This document shows, one piece after another, positions 1 through 6,948 of a stretch of DNA of 25,478 nt. Each line of letters starts with the position of its first letter. Within the stretch, counting starts at the first letter, position 1. Origin of the DNA: an uncultured Clostridia bacterium (GTDB lineage Bacteria; Bacillota; Clostridia; Christensenellales; UBA1242); assembly GCA_944376785.1 (NCBI GenBank), contig CALWDV010000005.1, positions 1 to 25,478 on the forward strand. Direction: 5' to 3'. The position numbers were made by a program, and so were the translations under genes. The notes beneath the pieces are model-generated. The model was not told the origin of the DNA and ran no database searches. It was given only the letters and a program-made list of their open reading frames with translations.

Positions 1-712
1 CAGGGTTAGTTAGTTGTTTTACTGTTTTTTCTAAATCACGAACAGTAACCTTTTTTGAAACTGCCAATTTTGCAAGTTTAACTTGTGTTTCAGGGTCGGT
101 AACAACAACCAAACTTCTAGCATGACCAGCACTTAACTTTCCACTTTCAATTAAAGCAATAACTTCTGGTTGCAATGAAAGTAAACGCAATGTGTTTGCA
201 ATGGCAGGACGGCTTTTTCCTAATCTATCTGCTAAAACATCTTGTGTCCAACCATAAATTTCCAAAAGTTCTCTCATTGCATTTGCAACTTCAATTGGGT
301 TAAGGTCTTCACGTTGAATGTTTTCAAGCAATGAAATTTCCTTAATTTGTTGTTCTGTGTAGTTTTTAATAATTGCAGGAATTGTTTTTAAACCTGCTAG
401 TTTACTTGCTCTAAATCTTCTTTCACCAGCAACAATAATATATCTATCACCAGTTTTATTAACAATGATTGGCTGAATTACACCATGAACTTTAATTGAA
501 TCTGCAAGTTCTTTAAGGGCAGTTGGTTCAAAGTTTTTACGTGGTTGATTTGGATTAACATCAATTAACTTAATATCAACTTCACAAACTCTTTCTCCGT
601 TAATTTCTTCAATTTTTCCTTGTGCATTCTTTTTTACTTCAACATGCTCATCTTCATCAAACATTCCAAGTAAACTGCCTAAACCTCTTCCTAAACCTTT
701 TTTGTTTTCCAT
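1..712 (-). CDS. parB: Chromosome-partitioning protein ParB/Spo0J (C-terminus cut by window edge)
   Basis: ParB is the CTP-dependent DNA clamp that loads at parS and, with ParA, segregates the origin and recruits SMC. Translation of the minus strand from the ATG at 710-712 gives an N-terminus with KGLGRGLGSLLG, then the nucleotide-binding/arginine-patch motif GERRFRAS (about residues 96-103), ENIQREDLNPIE (about 130-141), and a helix-turn-helix (about 153-178, GWTQDVLADRLGKSRPAI) for parS recognition. The C-terminal dimerisation domain lies beyond the window. The start is supported by AGGAAGGAAG directly upstream. It is the last visible gene of parA-ASCH-parB, 27 bp after the ASCH stop. Its target sites are in this window at 2080, 2417 and 3164, which fits a chromosomal ParABS system. 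A Noc paralogue is unlikely because the gene sits with parA in the Spo0J position. Confidence 0.96.
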   Translation of the reverse strand, partial: MENKKGLGRGLGSLLGMFDEDEHVEVKKNAQGKIEEINGERVCEVDIKLIDVNPNQPRKNFEPTALKELADSIKVHGVIQPIIVNKTGDRYIIVAGERRFRASKLAGLKTIPAIIKNYTEQQIKEISLLENIQREDLNPIEVANAMRELLEIYGWTQDVLADRLGKSRPAIANTLRLLSLQPEVIALIESGKLSAGHARSLVVVTDPETQVKLAKLAVSKKVTVRDLEKTVKQLTNP

Positions 713-739
713 AAAACTTCCTTCCTATTATTTTATTTT

Positions 740-1072
740 TTATATTAGTTGAATTTCAATTCCCACAACACCATATTTTTGTTGTTCAATTTCAGGGTAG
801 TATTCACTCATATCACTACTTAATGCAATTTCATTAGAATCATAACCAAGTTGCTCTTTATTAAAATGCTTATATAACTCATCAAAATTTTTAAAAATGT
901 GCAATTTAACAATTTTAGCTAAAATTTCTTCGCCTGTTTCATTATGCGTAAATTTTATAATGTCACCAATTTTTAATTGCTGTCTTTTTTCGTCATATAA
1001 TCTCATTTCAATATTTTTTCTTCCAGATTTAATATTTTGAAATGGTTTGTCCTTTAAATGCATATTAATCAT
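740..1072 (-). CDS. ASCH-domain protein between parA and parB
   Basis: A 110-residue, single-domain protein that looks like the ASCH family, a PUA-like beta-barrel predicted to bind RNA or nucleotides. Visible family features are the N-terminal MHLKDKPFQNIKSGRK, IEMRLYDEKR, and LKIGDIIKFT, the typical 'size, then gate' arrangement of the fold. Residue Glu22 stands where, from memory, the N4-acetylcytidine amidohydrolase YqfB has a catalytic Thr, so that activity should not be assumed. The ATG at 1070-1072 has AAAGGA about 10 nt upstream; a second in-frame ATG three codons later is possible. It lies 69 bp after parA and 27 bp before parB, so it is probably co-transcribed with both. An ASCH gene inside the par operon is not the usual arrangement. 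Family call fairly sure, function unknown. Confidence 0.85.
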   Translation of the reverse strand: MINMHLKDKPFQNIKSGRKNIEMRLYDEKRQQLKIGDIIKFTHNETGEEILAKIVKLHIFKNFDELYKHFNKEQLGYDSNEIALSSDMSEYYPEIEQQKYGVVGIEIQLI

Positions 1073-1102
1073 ATTTTACTATTCCTTTTAATAATTATTA
1101 AT

Positions 1103-1134
1103 GTTTTTGACAAAAAGTGTATAGTTTATGACAA
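1103..1134 (-). promoter_or_regulatory. 32-bp element upstream of ASCH-parB (copy A)
   Basis: Read on the minus strand this starts TTGTCATAAA, has ACACTTTTTG in the middle and ends CAAAAAC. It matches 28 of 32 positions with 23511-23542, which lies just upstream of gyrA, in the same orientation relative to the downstream gene. Within it, GTTTTTGACAAAAA (1103-1116) and GTTTATGACAAAAA (1124-1137) form a direct repeat 21 bp apart, two helical turns. No good -10 box follows it, so it looks more like an operator or leader element than a sigma-A promoter. Function inferred only. Confidence 0.45.
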
Positions 1135-1141
1135 AAACACA

Positions 1142-1912
1142 TTAATTATCTTTGTTTCGTTTTAAAAATTCTTCGGTTAGTAATTTATAAGCAAATGCTC
1201 CATTACATTTTGGATCATATAAGCAAATTGGTTCACCATAACTTGGAGCTTCTGCCAATCTTATATTTCTAGGAATTATTGTATCATAAACTTTATTATT
1301 AAAATATTTATTAATGTCGGCAGCAACAGAGTTTCCCAAATTACTTCTGGAATCTTTCATAGTTAAAACAACACCTTCAACATCAATTTCGCTATTTAAG
1401 TGTTTTTTAACCAATTTTATTGTGTACATTAATTGAGTTAAACCTTCCAAGGCAAAATATTCACATTGAATTGGAATTATTATTGAATTACTTGCAGTTA
1501 GGGCATTAACAGTTAATAAACCCAAACTTGGAGGGCAGTCAATGCAAATATAATCGTAACTGTTTTTAACTGTTTGTAATATTTTTTTAACAACTTTTTC
1601 CCTGTTATTCATTTGCACCAGCTCAATTTCAGCACCAGCTAGGTCAACATTGCTTGGAACCATATCCAAATTATCAACTTTTGTTTTTAAAATTACTTCA
1701 TCTAACAAGTTATCATCAACAATAACATTATAAATGGTTTTTAAGTTGTTTTCTTTATCAATTCCCAAACTGCTGGTTGCATTGCCTTGTGGGTCTAGGT
1801 CAACTAACAAAACTTTTTTACCCATAACAGCCAAATAACTAGCCATATTAACACAAGTTGTTGTTTTTCCAACCCCACCTTTTTGGTTAATGAAACTTAC
1901 TATTTTCCCCAT
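1142..1912 (-). CDS. parA: Chromosome-partitioning ATPase ParA/Soj
   Basis: ParA-type ATPase (MinD/ParA superfamily) that binds the nucleoid as an ATP dimer and pulls ParB-parS complexes; Soj homologues also modulate DnaA. The 256-residue protein has the deviant Walker A KGGVGKTT (residues 11-18), the A-prime segment LLVDLDPQGNAT (about 35-46), and the Walker B segment YICIDCPPSLGLLT (about 120-133). Length is normal for chromosomal Soj, and there is no N-terminal HTH extension as in plasmid ParA. The ATG at 1910-1912 is preceded by AAGGAAG at a spacing of about 9-10 nt. It is the first gene of parA-ASCH-parB, with a 522-bp gene-free, parS-containing region upstream. Confidence 0.97.
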   Translation of the reverse strand: MGKIVSFINQKGGVGKTTTCVNMASYLAVMGKKVLLVDLDPQGNATSSLGIDKENNLKTIYNVIVDDNLLDEVILKTKVDNLDMVPSNVDLAGAEIELVQMNNREKVVKKILQTVKNSYDYICIDCPPSLGLLTVNALTASNSIIIPIQCEYFALEGLTQLMYTIKLVKKHLNSEIDVEGVVLTMKDSRSNLGNSVAADINKYFNNKVYDTIIPRNIRLAEAPSYGEPICLYDPKCNGAFAYKLLTEEFLKRNKDN

Positions 1913-1958
1913 ATAATTTCACTTCCTTATTCTAATTAGTGTTTAATTAACTATTAAA

Positions 1959-1967
1959 AGTATAGCA
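1959..1967 (-). promoter_or_regulatory. Candidate extended -10 promoter for parA
   Basis: On the minus strand TGCTATACT reads as an extended -10 (TGN + TATACT). The 17-bp spaced -35 is poor (TTTATT), so recognition would rest on the TG. Predicted start near 1952, giving a leader of about 40 nt that contains the AAGGAAG ribosome binding site. Confidence 0.4.
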
Positions 1968-2075
1968 AATAAATTTATAAAAATAAAACATTATAAACAA
2001 CTTTTTTATTTGTTTATACTAATTAAACATATATTATTCGACAAAAACATTTTGCGTCTAAATTTTAACACATAA

Positions 2076-2099
2076 AAAATGTTTCACGTGAAACATTTT
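2076..2099. repeat. parS site 1
   Basis: Exact TGTTTCACGTGAAACA (2080-2095), the universal chromosomal parS bound by ParB/Spo0J, extended by AAAA on the left and TTTT on the right to a perfect 24-bp palindrome. The same 24 bp occur at the two other sites here. It lies in the parA-rsmG spacer. Confidence 0.95.
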
Positions 2100-2412
2100 A
2101 ATATTACAACTAACATCTATAAAAAATAATATATTTTCTTTTTGATAATAACTAAACTAAAAAACAAAAGAAATAAATATTGTGTTAAAACATCACTTTA
2201 AACTTTTTATTTTTAATTTGATTAATTATTTTAACTTATTTATATTTTATTTAATATTAAAAGTAATATATAACAATAAATAACAAACATTATAACATTA
2301 TTATGATAATTACTAATTAAGAAATAAACACAATAAATTAATAATACGATAAATAATAAAAAAATAAGTTAATAAGTTAATACGCATTAATTAAAATTTA
2401 AAATAAAAAAAT

Positions 2413-2436
2413 AAAATGTTTCACGTGAAACATTTT
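2413..2436. repeat. parS site 2, overlapping the rsmG stop codon
   Basis: Exact TGTTTCACGTGAAACA at 2417-2432 with the same AAAA/TTTT flanks. The palindrome overlaps the rsmG stop (2435-2437). On the minus strand it is followed by an uninterrupted A/T stretch rich in T (2401-2416), so the transcript could fold into a 10-bp hairpin with a U-rich tail, which is the form of an intrinsic terminator. Confidence 0.95.
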
Positions 2437-3148
2437 ACTTAATTGGATTAGTTCTTGGTTTGTTTTGGCCACGAGGATATTTTACTGGAGTTTTAAACTT
2501 TTTCTGTGTAAAAACAAAATTACGTTCAGCATTAATTTCATTTATGTTAAAACTTTTAATATCAGTAATTTTCCCACCTAACAACTCAACTGCTTTTTTA
2601 GAGTTTACAATTTCTTCATTAACATTTTTTGACTTATATGCAATAAAATATCCAAACAATTTAACAAAAGGTAAGCAATATTCGGTTAAAACATTCAATT
2701 CGGCCACAGCACGTGCAACGCAATAATCAAAACACTCTCTAAATTCAGATTTGCGGGCTAAAATTTCACATCTTTCGTGAATTGCAGTTATTCCAGATAA
2801 GTTTAATTTATTAATAACTTCATTTAAAAACAAAATTCTTTTATTTAAACCATCAACCATTGTAACTTGCAAATCTGGCCTAACAATTTTTAATGGAACA
2901 CTAGGAAAACCTGCACCAGCTCCAATATCAATTAAAGTGGAATTTTCTTTAAAAGTATCGCAAATTAGAACACTATCTAAAAAGTGTTTTATGATAACAT
3001 CTCTTTGCTCGGTTATTGAAGTTAAGTTTATTTTTTCATTCCATTCTAAAATTAAATTATAATAAGTTTCAAATTGTTCAATTTGTTTATTTGTTAGAGA
3101 AATATTATATTTATCAAAAACAGAAACTAACTCTTGTTTAAAATTCAA
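2435..3148 (-). CDS. rsmG: 16S rRNA (guanine-527-N7)-methyltransferase RsmG (GidB)
   Basis: RsmG uses S-adenosylmethionine to methylate N7 of G527 in the 530 loop of 16S rRNA; its loss gives low-level streptomycin resistance in several bacteria. Family features: EWNEKINLTSI (about residues 35-45), KHFLDS (54-59), SAM motif DIGAGAGFP (74-82), MVDG (97-100), and the basic C-terminus after KYPR. I choose the TTG at 3146-3148 as start. GGAGG (3154-3158) lies 5 nt upstream, and the product begins MNFKQEL as expected for the family. The farther TTG at 3160 would put that Shine-Dalgarno inside the gene. The product would be 237 residues. It is monocistronic: its own promoter is at 3255, with parS sites directly before and after it. 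In the classical order it follows mnmG, but here an SPFH gene separates them. Confidence 0.95.
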   Translation of the reverse strand: MNFKQELVSVFDKYNISLTNKQIEQFETYYNLILEWNEKINLTSITEQRDVIIKHFLDSVLICDTFKENSTLIDIGAGAGFPSVPLKIVRPDLQVTMVDGLNKRILFLNEVINKLNLSGITAIHERCEILARKSEFRECFDYCVARAVAELNVLTEYCLPFVKLFGYFIAYKSKNVNEEIVNSKKAVELLGGKITDIKSFNINEINAERNFVFTQKKFKTPVKYPRGQNKPRTNPIK

Positions 3149-3159
3149 AATTGCCTCCA

Positions 3160-3183
3160 AAAATGTTTCACGTGAAACATTTT
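3160..3183. repeat. parS site 3, in the rsmG leader
   Basis: Exact TGTTTCACGTGAAACA at 3164-3179, again flanked by AAAA and TTTT. It sits immediately upstream of the rsmG Shine-Dalgarno, so it is part of the predicted rsmG 5' leader. ParB loading or the RNA hairpin could affect rsmG expression. Confidence 0.95.
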
Positions 3184-3254
3184 ATTGTAAATTTATAAAT
3201 AAACAGTTCGACGCAGCATATAAATTACATCAAAACATAAAATTTACTATAAAT

Positions 3255-3283
3255 ATTATAACACAATTAAAAAGCAATAACAA
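3255..3283 (-). promoter_or_regulatory. Promoter of rsmG
   Basis: Minus strand TTGTTA (3278-3283), 17 bp, TATAAT (3255-3260), with an extended -10 TG at 3261-3263. Predicted start near 3248, so the leader is about 100 nt and includes parS site 3. Confidence 0.65.
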
Positions 3284-3393
3284 AAGAAAATAAATGCGAT
3301 AAGTTAAAAATAAACAAAAATATAAACAAAATAATTATATTTATATTTGATGATTGTAATGAAATTTATTTAAAATTTATTAAAAAAAATTAA

Positions 3394-3423
3394 TTGTTAT
3401 TAATAAAAATATTATGTTATAAT
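3394..3423 (+). promoter_or_regulatory. Promoter of the SPFH gene
   Basis: TTGTTA (3394-3399), 18 bp, TATAAT (3418-3423). The predicted start near 3430 leaves a short leader carrying AAAGGAG (3434-3440), 6 nt before the ATG. Confidence 0.6.
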
Positions 3424-3446
3424 TAAACAATAAAAAGGAGAATTTT

Positions 3447-4322
3447 ATGAAGGAATTTGAATGTAAAACTGTTAGTTTAAAAAAAGGAATTATTTTAACA
3501 TCAATATTTATAATTCTTGCAATAATGTTTTTTGTTTTAAGCATTTGTTTTAACCAACCATTCTTAACATTTTTTTGTGCATTATCAATTTTTGCCACTG
3601 TTTTTGTTTTGTTTGGCTTTTTCTCAAACCAACCAAACGAATCAAAAGTGTTCACATTTTTTGGTTCGTATAAAGGAACTTGCAGAAAACAAGGGTTAAA
3701 TTGGTGCAATCCATTATACTTAAAAAAGAAAATGAGTTTAAGAAAAAGGAATTTTAATGTTGATAAAATTAAAGTTAATGATGCATTAGGAAACCCTATT
3801 GAAATTAGTGCAGTTGTTGTTTGGGCTGTTGAAGATACATATCAAGCAACATTTGATGTTGAAAATTATGAAACATATGTTGAAACACAAAGCGAAAGTG
3901 CATTAAGAGAATTAGCGGGAATGTATCCTTATGATTTATTTGATGACACCAGCGAAAACGTTATAACATTAAGAGATAACAATGAAGAAGTTAACAAAAA
4001 CTTACAAGCATCTGTTCAAAAAAGATTAGACAAAGTTGGAGTTGAAGTTATTGAAGCAAGAATAAACCATATTGCATATGCACCAGAAATTGCAGCTGCA
4101 ATGTTGCAACGACAACAAGCAAGTGCAATAATTGCTGCAAGAAAAATTATTGTTGAAGGGGCAGTTAGTATGGTTGAAATGGCTTTGAACGATTTAAAAA
4201 AGAAAAACATTGTTGCATTAAACGATAAAAACAAAGCTGAATTAGTTGGTAATTTGTTAGTGGTTTTATGTGGTGATAAAAGTGCCCAACCAGTAATTAC
4301 AACCAACAAAGAAACAAAATAA
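3447..4322 (+). CDS. Membrane-anchored SPFH/band-7 domain protein
   Basis: A 291-residue protein with two N-terminal membrane segments (about residues 14-35 and 38-60) followed by an SPFH (stomatin/prohibitin/flotillin/HflK-C) domain (about 68-240). Recognisable pieces are CRKQGLNWCNPL, the beta segment KVNDALGNPIEISAVVVWAV, FDVENYETYVETQSESALRE, and the helical stretch VEVIEARINHIAYAPEIAAAMLQRQQA. Such proteins form ring-like membrane scaffolds and often assist proteases or membrane organisation; no enzymatic site is present. AAAGGAG 6 nt before the ATG and its own promoter support the start. It is the only plus-strand gene left of 19 kb, lying between the divergent rsmG and the convergent mnmG, which splits the classical mnmG-rsmG pair. 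Substrate and partner cannot be inferred. Confidence 0.9.
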   Translation: MKEFECKTVSLKKGIILTSIFIILAIMFFVLSICFNQPFLTFFCALSIFATVFVLFGFFSNQPNESKVFTFFGSYKGTCRKQGLNWCNPLYLKKKMSLRKRNFNVDKIKVNDALGNPIEISAVVVWAVEDTYQATFDVENYETYVETQSESALRELAGMYPYDLFDDTSENVITLRDNNEEVNKNLQASVQKRLDKVGVEVIEARINHIAYAPEIAAAMLQRQQASAIIAARKIIVEGAVSMVEMALNDLKKKNIVALNDKNKAELVGNLLVVLCGDKSAQPVITTNKETK

Positions 4323-4425
4323 AAGCTTGAAAATTATAATAAATTTAAATTATTTAATTTTGTTTTATTAATTTAGCAAATTGTTAATTTTAAAACAATT
4401 ATTTTGCAAAAATGTTATTTATAAC

Positions 4426-4455
4426 AAAAAAATGGCTTATTTTAGCCATTTTTTT
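4426..4455. terminator. Bidirectional intrinsic terminator between the SPFH gene and mnmG
   Basis: AAAAAAATGGCT (4426-4437) pairs perfectly with AGCCATTTTTTT (4444-4455) around a 6-nt loop. T-runs follow the stem on both strands, so it can end the plus-strand SPFH transcript and the minus-strand mnmG transcript that converge here. Confidence 0.85.
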
Positions 4456-4508
4456 ATTTTTATTAATTTTCTTATTACAATTTAATAGTTATTATTTTAT
4501 AACATAAA

Positions 4509-6371
4509 TTATGAATTTTTTAATGTTTTTAAATAAACCGTTAAAACTGCAATGTCGGCAGGGCTAACACCACTAATTCTGCTTGCTTGACCTAATGTTA
4601 ATGGTTTTATTTTGTTTAACTTTTGTTGTGCTTCAATTCTTAACCCTTTAATTTTTGAATAATCAATTTGAGCACTAAGTTCTGTGTTTTCTTGTTTTTT
4701 AGATTGTTCAATTTGAATGTTTTGTTTTGTTAAATATCCTTCATATTTAATATCAATTTCAACTTGTTTTAATACATTTGGTTTGTATTTTGAAAATTCA
4801 GGAAAATATTTAACCAAATCTTCAACAAAAATATTACTTCTTTTTAAAACATCTTTAAAAGTTATTCCAACTTTTGGCAATGTTTCTTGTTTTTCATTAA
4901 ACATTTTCTCAATTTTCTTTGGTGAAACCACAGTTTTTAAATCATTTTTAAGTTGTTCAATTTGTTTCACTCTGTTTAAATATGCTTTATATCTTTCTTT
5001 TGAAACCAAACCAATATCATAACCTTTTTGAGTTAATCTTAAATCAGCATTATCTTGTCTTAATTGCAAACGATATTCAGCACGACTTGTCATCATTCTG
5101 TATGGTTCATTTGTACCTTTTGTGGTTAAGTCATCAATTAAAACACCAATATAAGCTTCGTCACGTTTTAAAACAAAAGGTGGTTTGTTTTGAATAAACA
5201 ATGCTGCATTTATTCCTGCAATAATACCTTGTGCAGCAGCTTCTTCATATCCACTTGTTCCATTAACTTGACCAGCAAAATATAAACCATTAATCTTTTT
5301 ATATTGTAATGTTGGATAAAGTTCCAAACTATCAATGCAATCATATTCAATAGCATAAGCATCACGCATTATGTGTGCATTTTCCAACCCCAAAACACTA
5401 TGAACCATTTGATGTTGTAAATATGTTGGCATACTTGTTGAAAAACCCTGAACATAAACTTCTTTTGTTGATAACGCTTCTGGCTCTAAAAACAACTGGT
5501 GTTGTTGTTTGTCTGCAAATCTAACAACCTTACTTTCAATACTTGGACAATATCTTGGACCTTCACTTTTTATTTCACCATTATACATTGGTGCTTTATC
5601 TAGGTTATTCAAAATTAATTCGTGAGTTTTTAGGTTTGTGTATGTTAAATAACACTTTATGACATTTTTTGGGGGAGTTTTTGTCATAAAACTAAAAGTT
5701 TGAATATTATCTTCTCCACATTGTTCAGTTAAAACAGAGTAGTTAATTGTGTCTGAATGAACTCTAACTGGTGTTCCTGTTTTAAAACGTCTAATTTTTA
5801 ACCCTAACTTTTTTAAAGATGCTGTTAAGTGATTTGCAGGAGCAAAACCATTTGGACCACTGTTTTGTCTAACCTTGCCAATTATAACATCACTCTTTAA
5901 ATAAACGCCTGTGCACACAACAACAGCTTTTGCTTTAAATGAATCACCTTGAACAGTTTTAACACCACAAACTTTATTATTTTTAACAATAATGTTTTTA
6001 ACTTCACCTTGTTTAACAAACAAGTTTTTTGTGTTTTCCAAAACTTTTTTCATTTCTGTGTGATACATAACTTTGTCGGCTTGTGCTCTTAAAGATTGAA
6101 CAGCTGGACCTTTTGAACCATTAAGCATTCTGCGTTGAATTGTTGTTTTGTCGGCAATAATTCCCATTTCGCCACCAAGAGCATCAATTTCACAAACCAA
6201 ATGTCCTTTTGCTGTACCCCCAATACTTGGATTACATGCTAAAAAAGCTATGCTATCTAAATTTAAAGTTAATAGCAAAGTTTTTTGACCCATTCTGGCA
6301 AGTGCTAATGCTGCTTCACAACCAGCATGACCAGAACCTATTACAACTGCATCATAATTTTCGTTAATCAT
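4509..6371 (-). CDS. mnmG: tRNA uridine-5-carboxymethylaminomethyl modification enzyme MnmG (GidA)
   Basis: FAD/NADH-dependent subunit that works with MnmE to add the carboxymethylaminomethyl group to U34 of tRNAs reading split codon boxes. The 620-residue protein is full length: the FAD-binding GSGHAG (residues 12-17) follows VVI, NPSIGGTAKGH (48-58) and EIDALGGEMG (61-70) follow, the conserved RYCPSIE (273-279) carries Cys275, and a C-terminal helical MnmE-interaction domain includes ISGVSPADI. The ATG at 6369-6371 has AGGAAG (6377-6382) at good spacing. It lies 74 bp after the second small GNAT gene. It may be read from mnmE or from its own promoter at 6401-6429, and ends at the shared terminator at 4426. 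Confidence 0.98.
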   Translation of the reverse strand: MINENYDAVVIGSGHAGCEAALALARMGQKTLLLTLNLDSIAFLACNPSIGGTAKGHLVCEIDALGGEMGIIADKTTIQRRMLNGSKGPAVQSLRAQADKVMYHTEMKKVLENTKNLFVKQGEVKNIIVKNNKVCGVKTVQGDSFKAKAVVVCTGVYLKSDVIIGKVRQNSGPNGFAPANHLTASLKKLGLKIRRFKTGTPVRVHSDTINYSVLTEQCGEDNIQTFSFMTKTPPKNVIKCYLTYTNLKTHELILNNLDKAPMYNGEIKSEGPRYCPSIESKVVRFADKQQHQLFLEPEALSTKEVYVQGFSTSMPTYLQHQMVHSVLGLENAHIMRDAYAIEYDCIDSLELYPTLQYKKINGLYFAGQVNGTSGYEEAAAQGIIAGINAALFIQNKPPFVLKRDEAYIGVLIDDLTTKGTNEPYRMMTSRAEYRLQLRQDNADLRLTQKGYDIGLVSKERYKAYLNRVKQIEQLKNDLKTVVSPKKIEKMFNEKQETLPKVGITFKDVLKRSNIFVEDLVKYFPEFSKYKPNVLKQVEIDIKYEGYLTKQNIQIEQSKKQENTELSAQIDYSKIKGLRIEAQQKLNKIKPLTLGQASRISGVSPADIAVLTVYLKTLKNS

Positions 6372-6400
6372 ATTTTCTTCCTAGGTTTTAACAATGTTTT

Positions 6401-6429
6401 ATTGTAATTATTTTTTTAATGTATGTAAA
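6401..6429 (-). promoter_or_regulatory. Candidate promoter of mnmG
   Basis: Minus strand TTTACA (6424-6429), 17 bp, TACAAT (6401-6406): one mismatch from consensus in each box. It lies in the 74-bp gap between the GNAT pair and mnmG, allowing mnmG transcription independent of mnmE. Confidence 0.5.
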
Positions 6430-6445
6430 CTAATTATAAAAATTT

Positions 6446-6943
6446 TTATAATTTATGTTCAAAATGATTATTATATTTTCTTGATAGTTTTTTATCTATT
6501 TTAAATTTTGCATTTTGATGTGCTTTATTACTTGCAATGTTACTTTTTGCAACAGATGAAGTTATTTTTGATGGTGTAAAATTAAAAATTTGTTCGCAGT
6601 TTTTAACAACATCAAATAAAATAGCCGTTCCAATTCCTTTACCTTGAACAAAAGGGTTAACAACTAAATTATGAATTCTTAGTTCTCTATGTGAAAATCT
6701 TGATTTATTAACAATAATTGCAACAACCACACCCACCAATTCATTGTTATAATAAATACTTCTTGCACGATATGAAGTGTTATTGCAATTTAAATCTTGA
6801 ACTAAATCTAAAACGTTTTCACCCAATGGCTTTTCACCAATATATTTTGTTATATTATCTTTATTTGTTCCTTTAACACTTTCATGCCATTTATTAAATT
6901 CTTGTAAATCTTCTTCTGTTGTTCTTCGCCAATCAAAATTCAT
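6446..6943 (-). CDS. GNAT-family N-acetyltransferase (small paralogue 2)
   Basis: A 165-residue single-domain GNAT. The acetyl-CoA loop of motif A is LVVNPFVQGKGIGTA, with QGKGIG at residues 100-105, and the motif B segment is SNKAHQNAKFKI. It is a paralogue of the gene immediately upstream: both start MNF-x-W and carry T8, D12, F16 and NKWH at 17-20, then an ITKY segment. I use the ATG at 6941-6943 because it makes the N-termini match. A GTG at 6950-6952 overlapping the upstream stop is the alternative, with AAGGA just before it. It is coupled to that gene and followed by mnmG. Substrate unknown: it could be a small molecule, an antibiotic-like compound or a protein amine. Confidence 0.85.
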   Translation of the reverse strand: MNFDWRRTTEEDLQEFNKWHESVKGTNKDNITKYIGEKPLGENVLDLVQDLNCNNTSYRARSIYYNNELVGVVVAIIVNKSRFSHRELRIHNLVVNPFVQGKGIGTAILFDVVKNCEQIFNFTPSKITSSVAKSNIASNKAHQNAKFKIDKKLSRKYNNHFEHKL

Positions 6944-6948
6944 AATAA

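Larger units (their letters stand above)
1913..2434. other. AT-rich gene-free region holding parS sites and parA promoter
   Basis: Between parA and rsmG, with no credible ORF on either strand and hardly any G or C outside the two parS palindromes (cores at 2080 and 2417). It contains the parA promoter candidate near 1959. Nothing resembling a tRNA, DnaA-box cluster or repeat array was seen. It probably serves as ParB loading and spreading DNA plus promoter space. Confidence 0.6.

Noticed and set aside
740..1072. ASCH gene as a YqfB-type N4-acetylcytidine amidohydrolase
   Set aside because: The Lys of GRK is present but Glu22 stands at the recalled catalytic Thr position, and the length and LYDEKR motif fit another ASCH subgroup.
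2460..2726. Plus-strand ORF of 88 codons opposite rsmG, and similar ORFs opposite glmS, gyrB, mnmG, mnmE, jag and the GNAT genes
   Set aside because: They are antisense shadows with no ribosome binding site, no family resemblance, and real conserved genes on the other strand.
5679..5700. TTTTTGTCATAAAAC inside mnmG as a third copy of the 32-bp element
   Set aside because: Only the first part matches, it lies in coding sequence, and the ACACTTTTTG half is missing.
6433..6452. 20-bp A/T-only palindrome at the end of the second small GNAT gene as a terminator
   Set aside because: It has no G-C pairs, so the RNA hairpin would be very weak; such palindromes are expected in AT-rich DNA.
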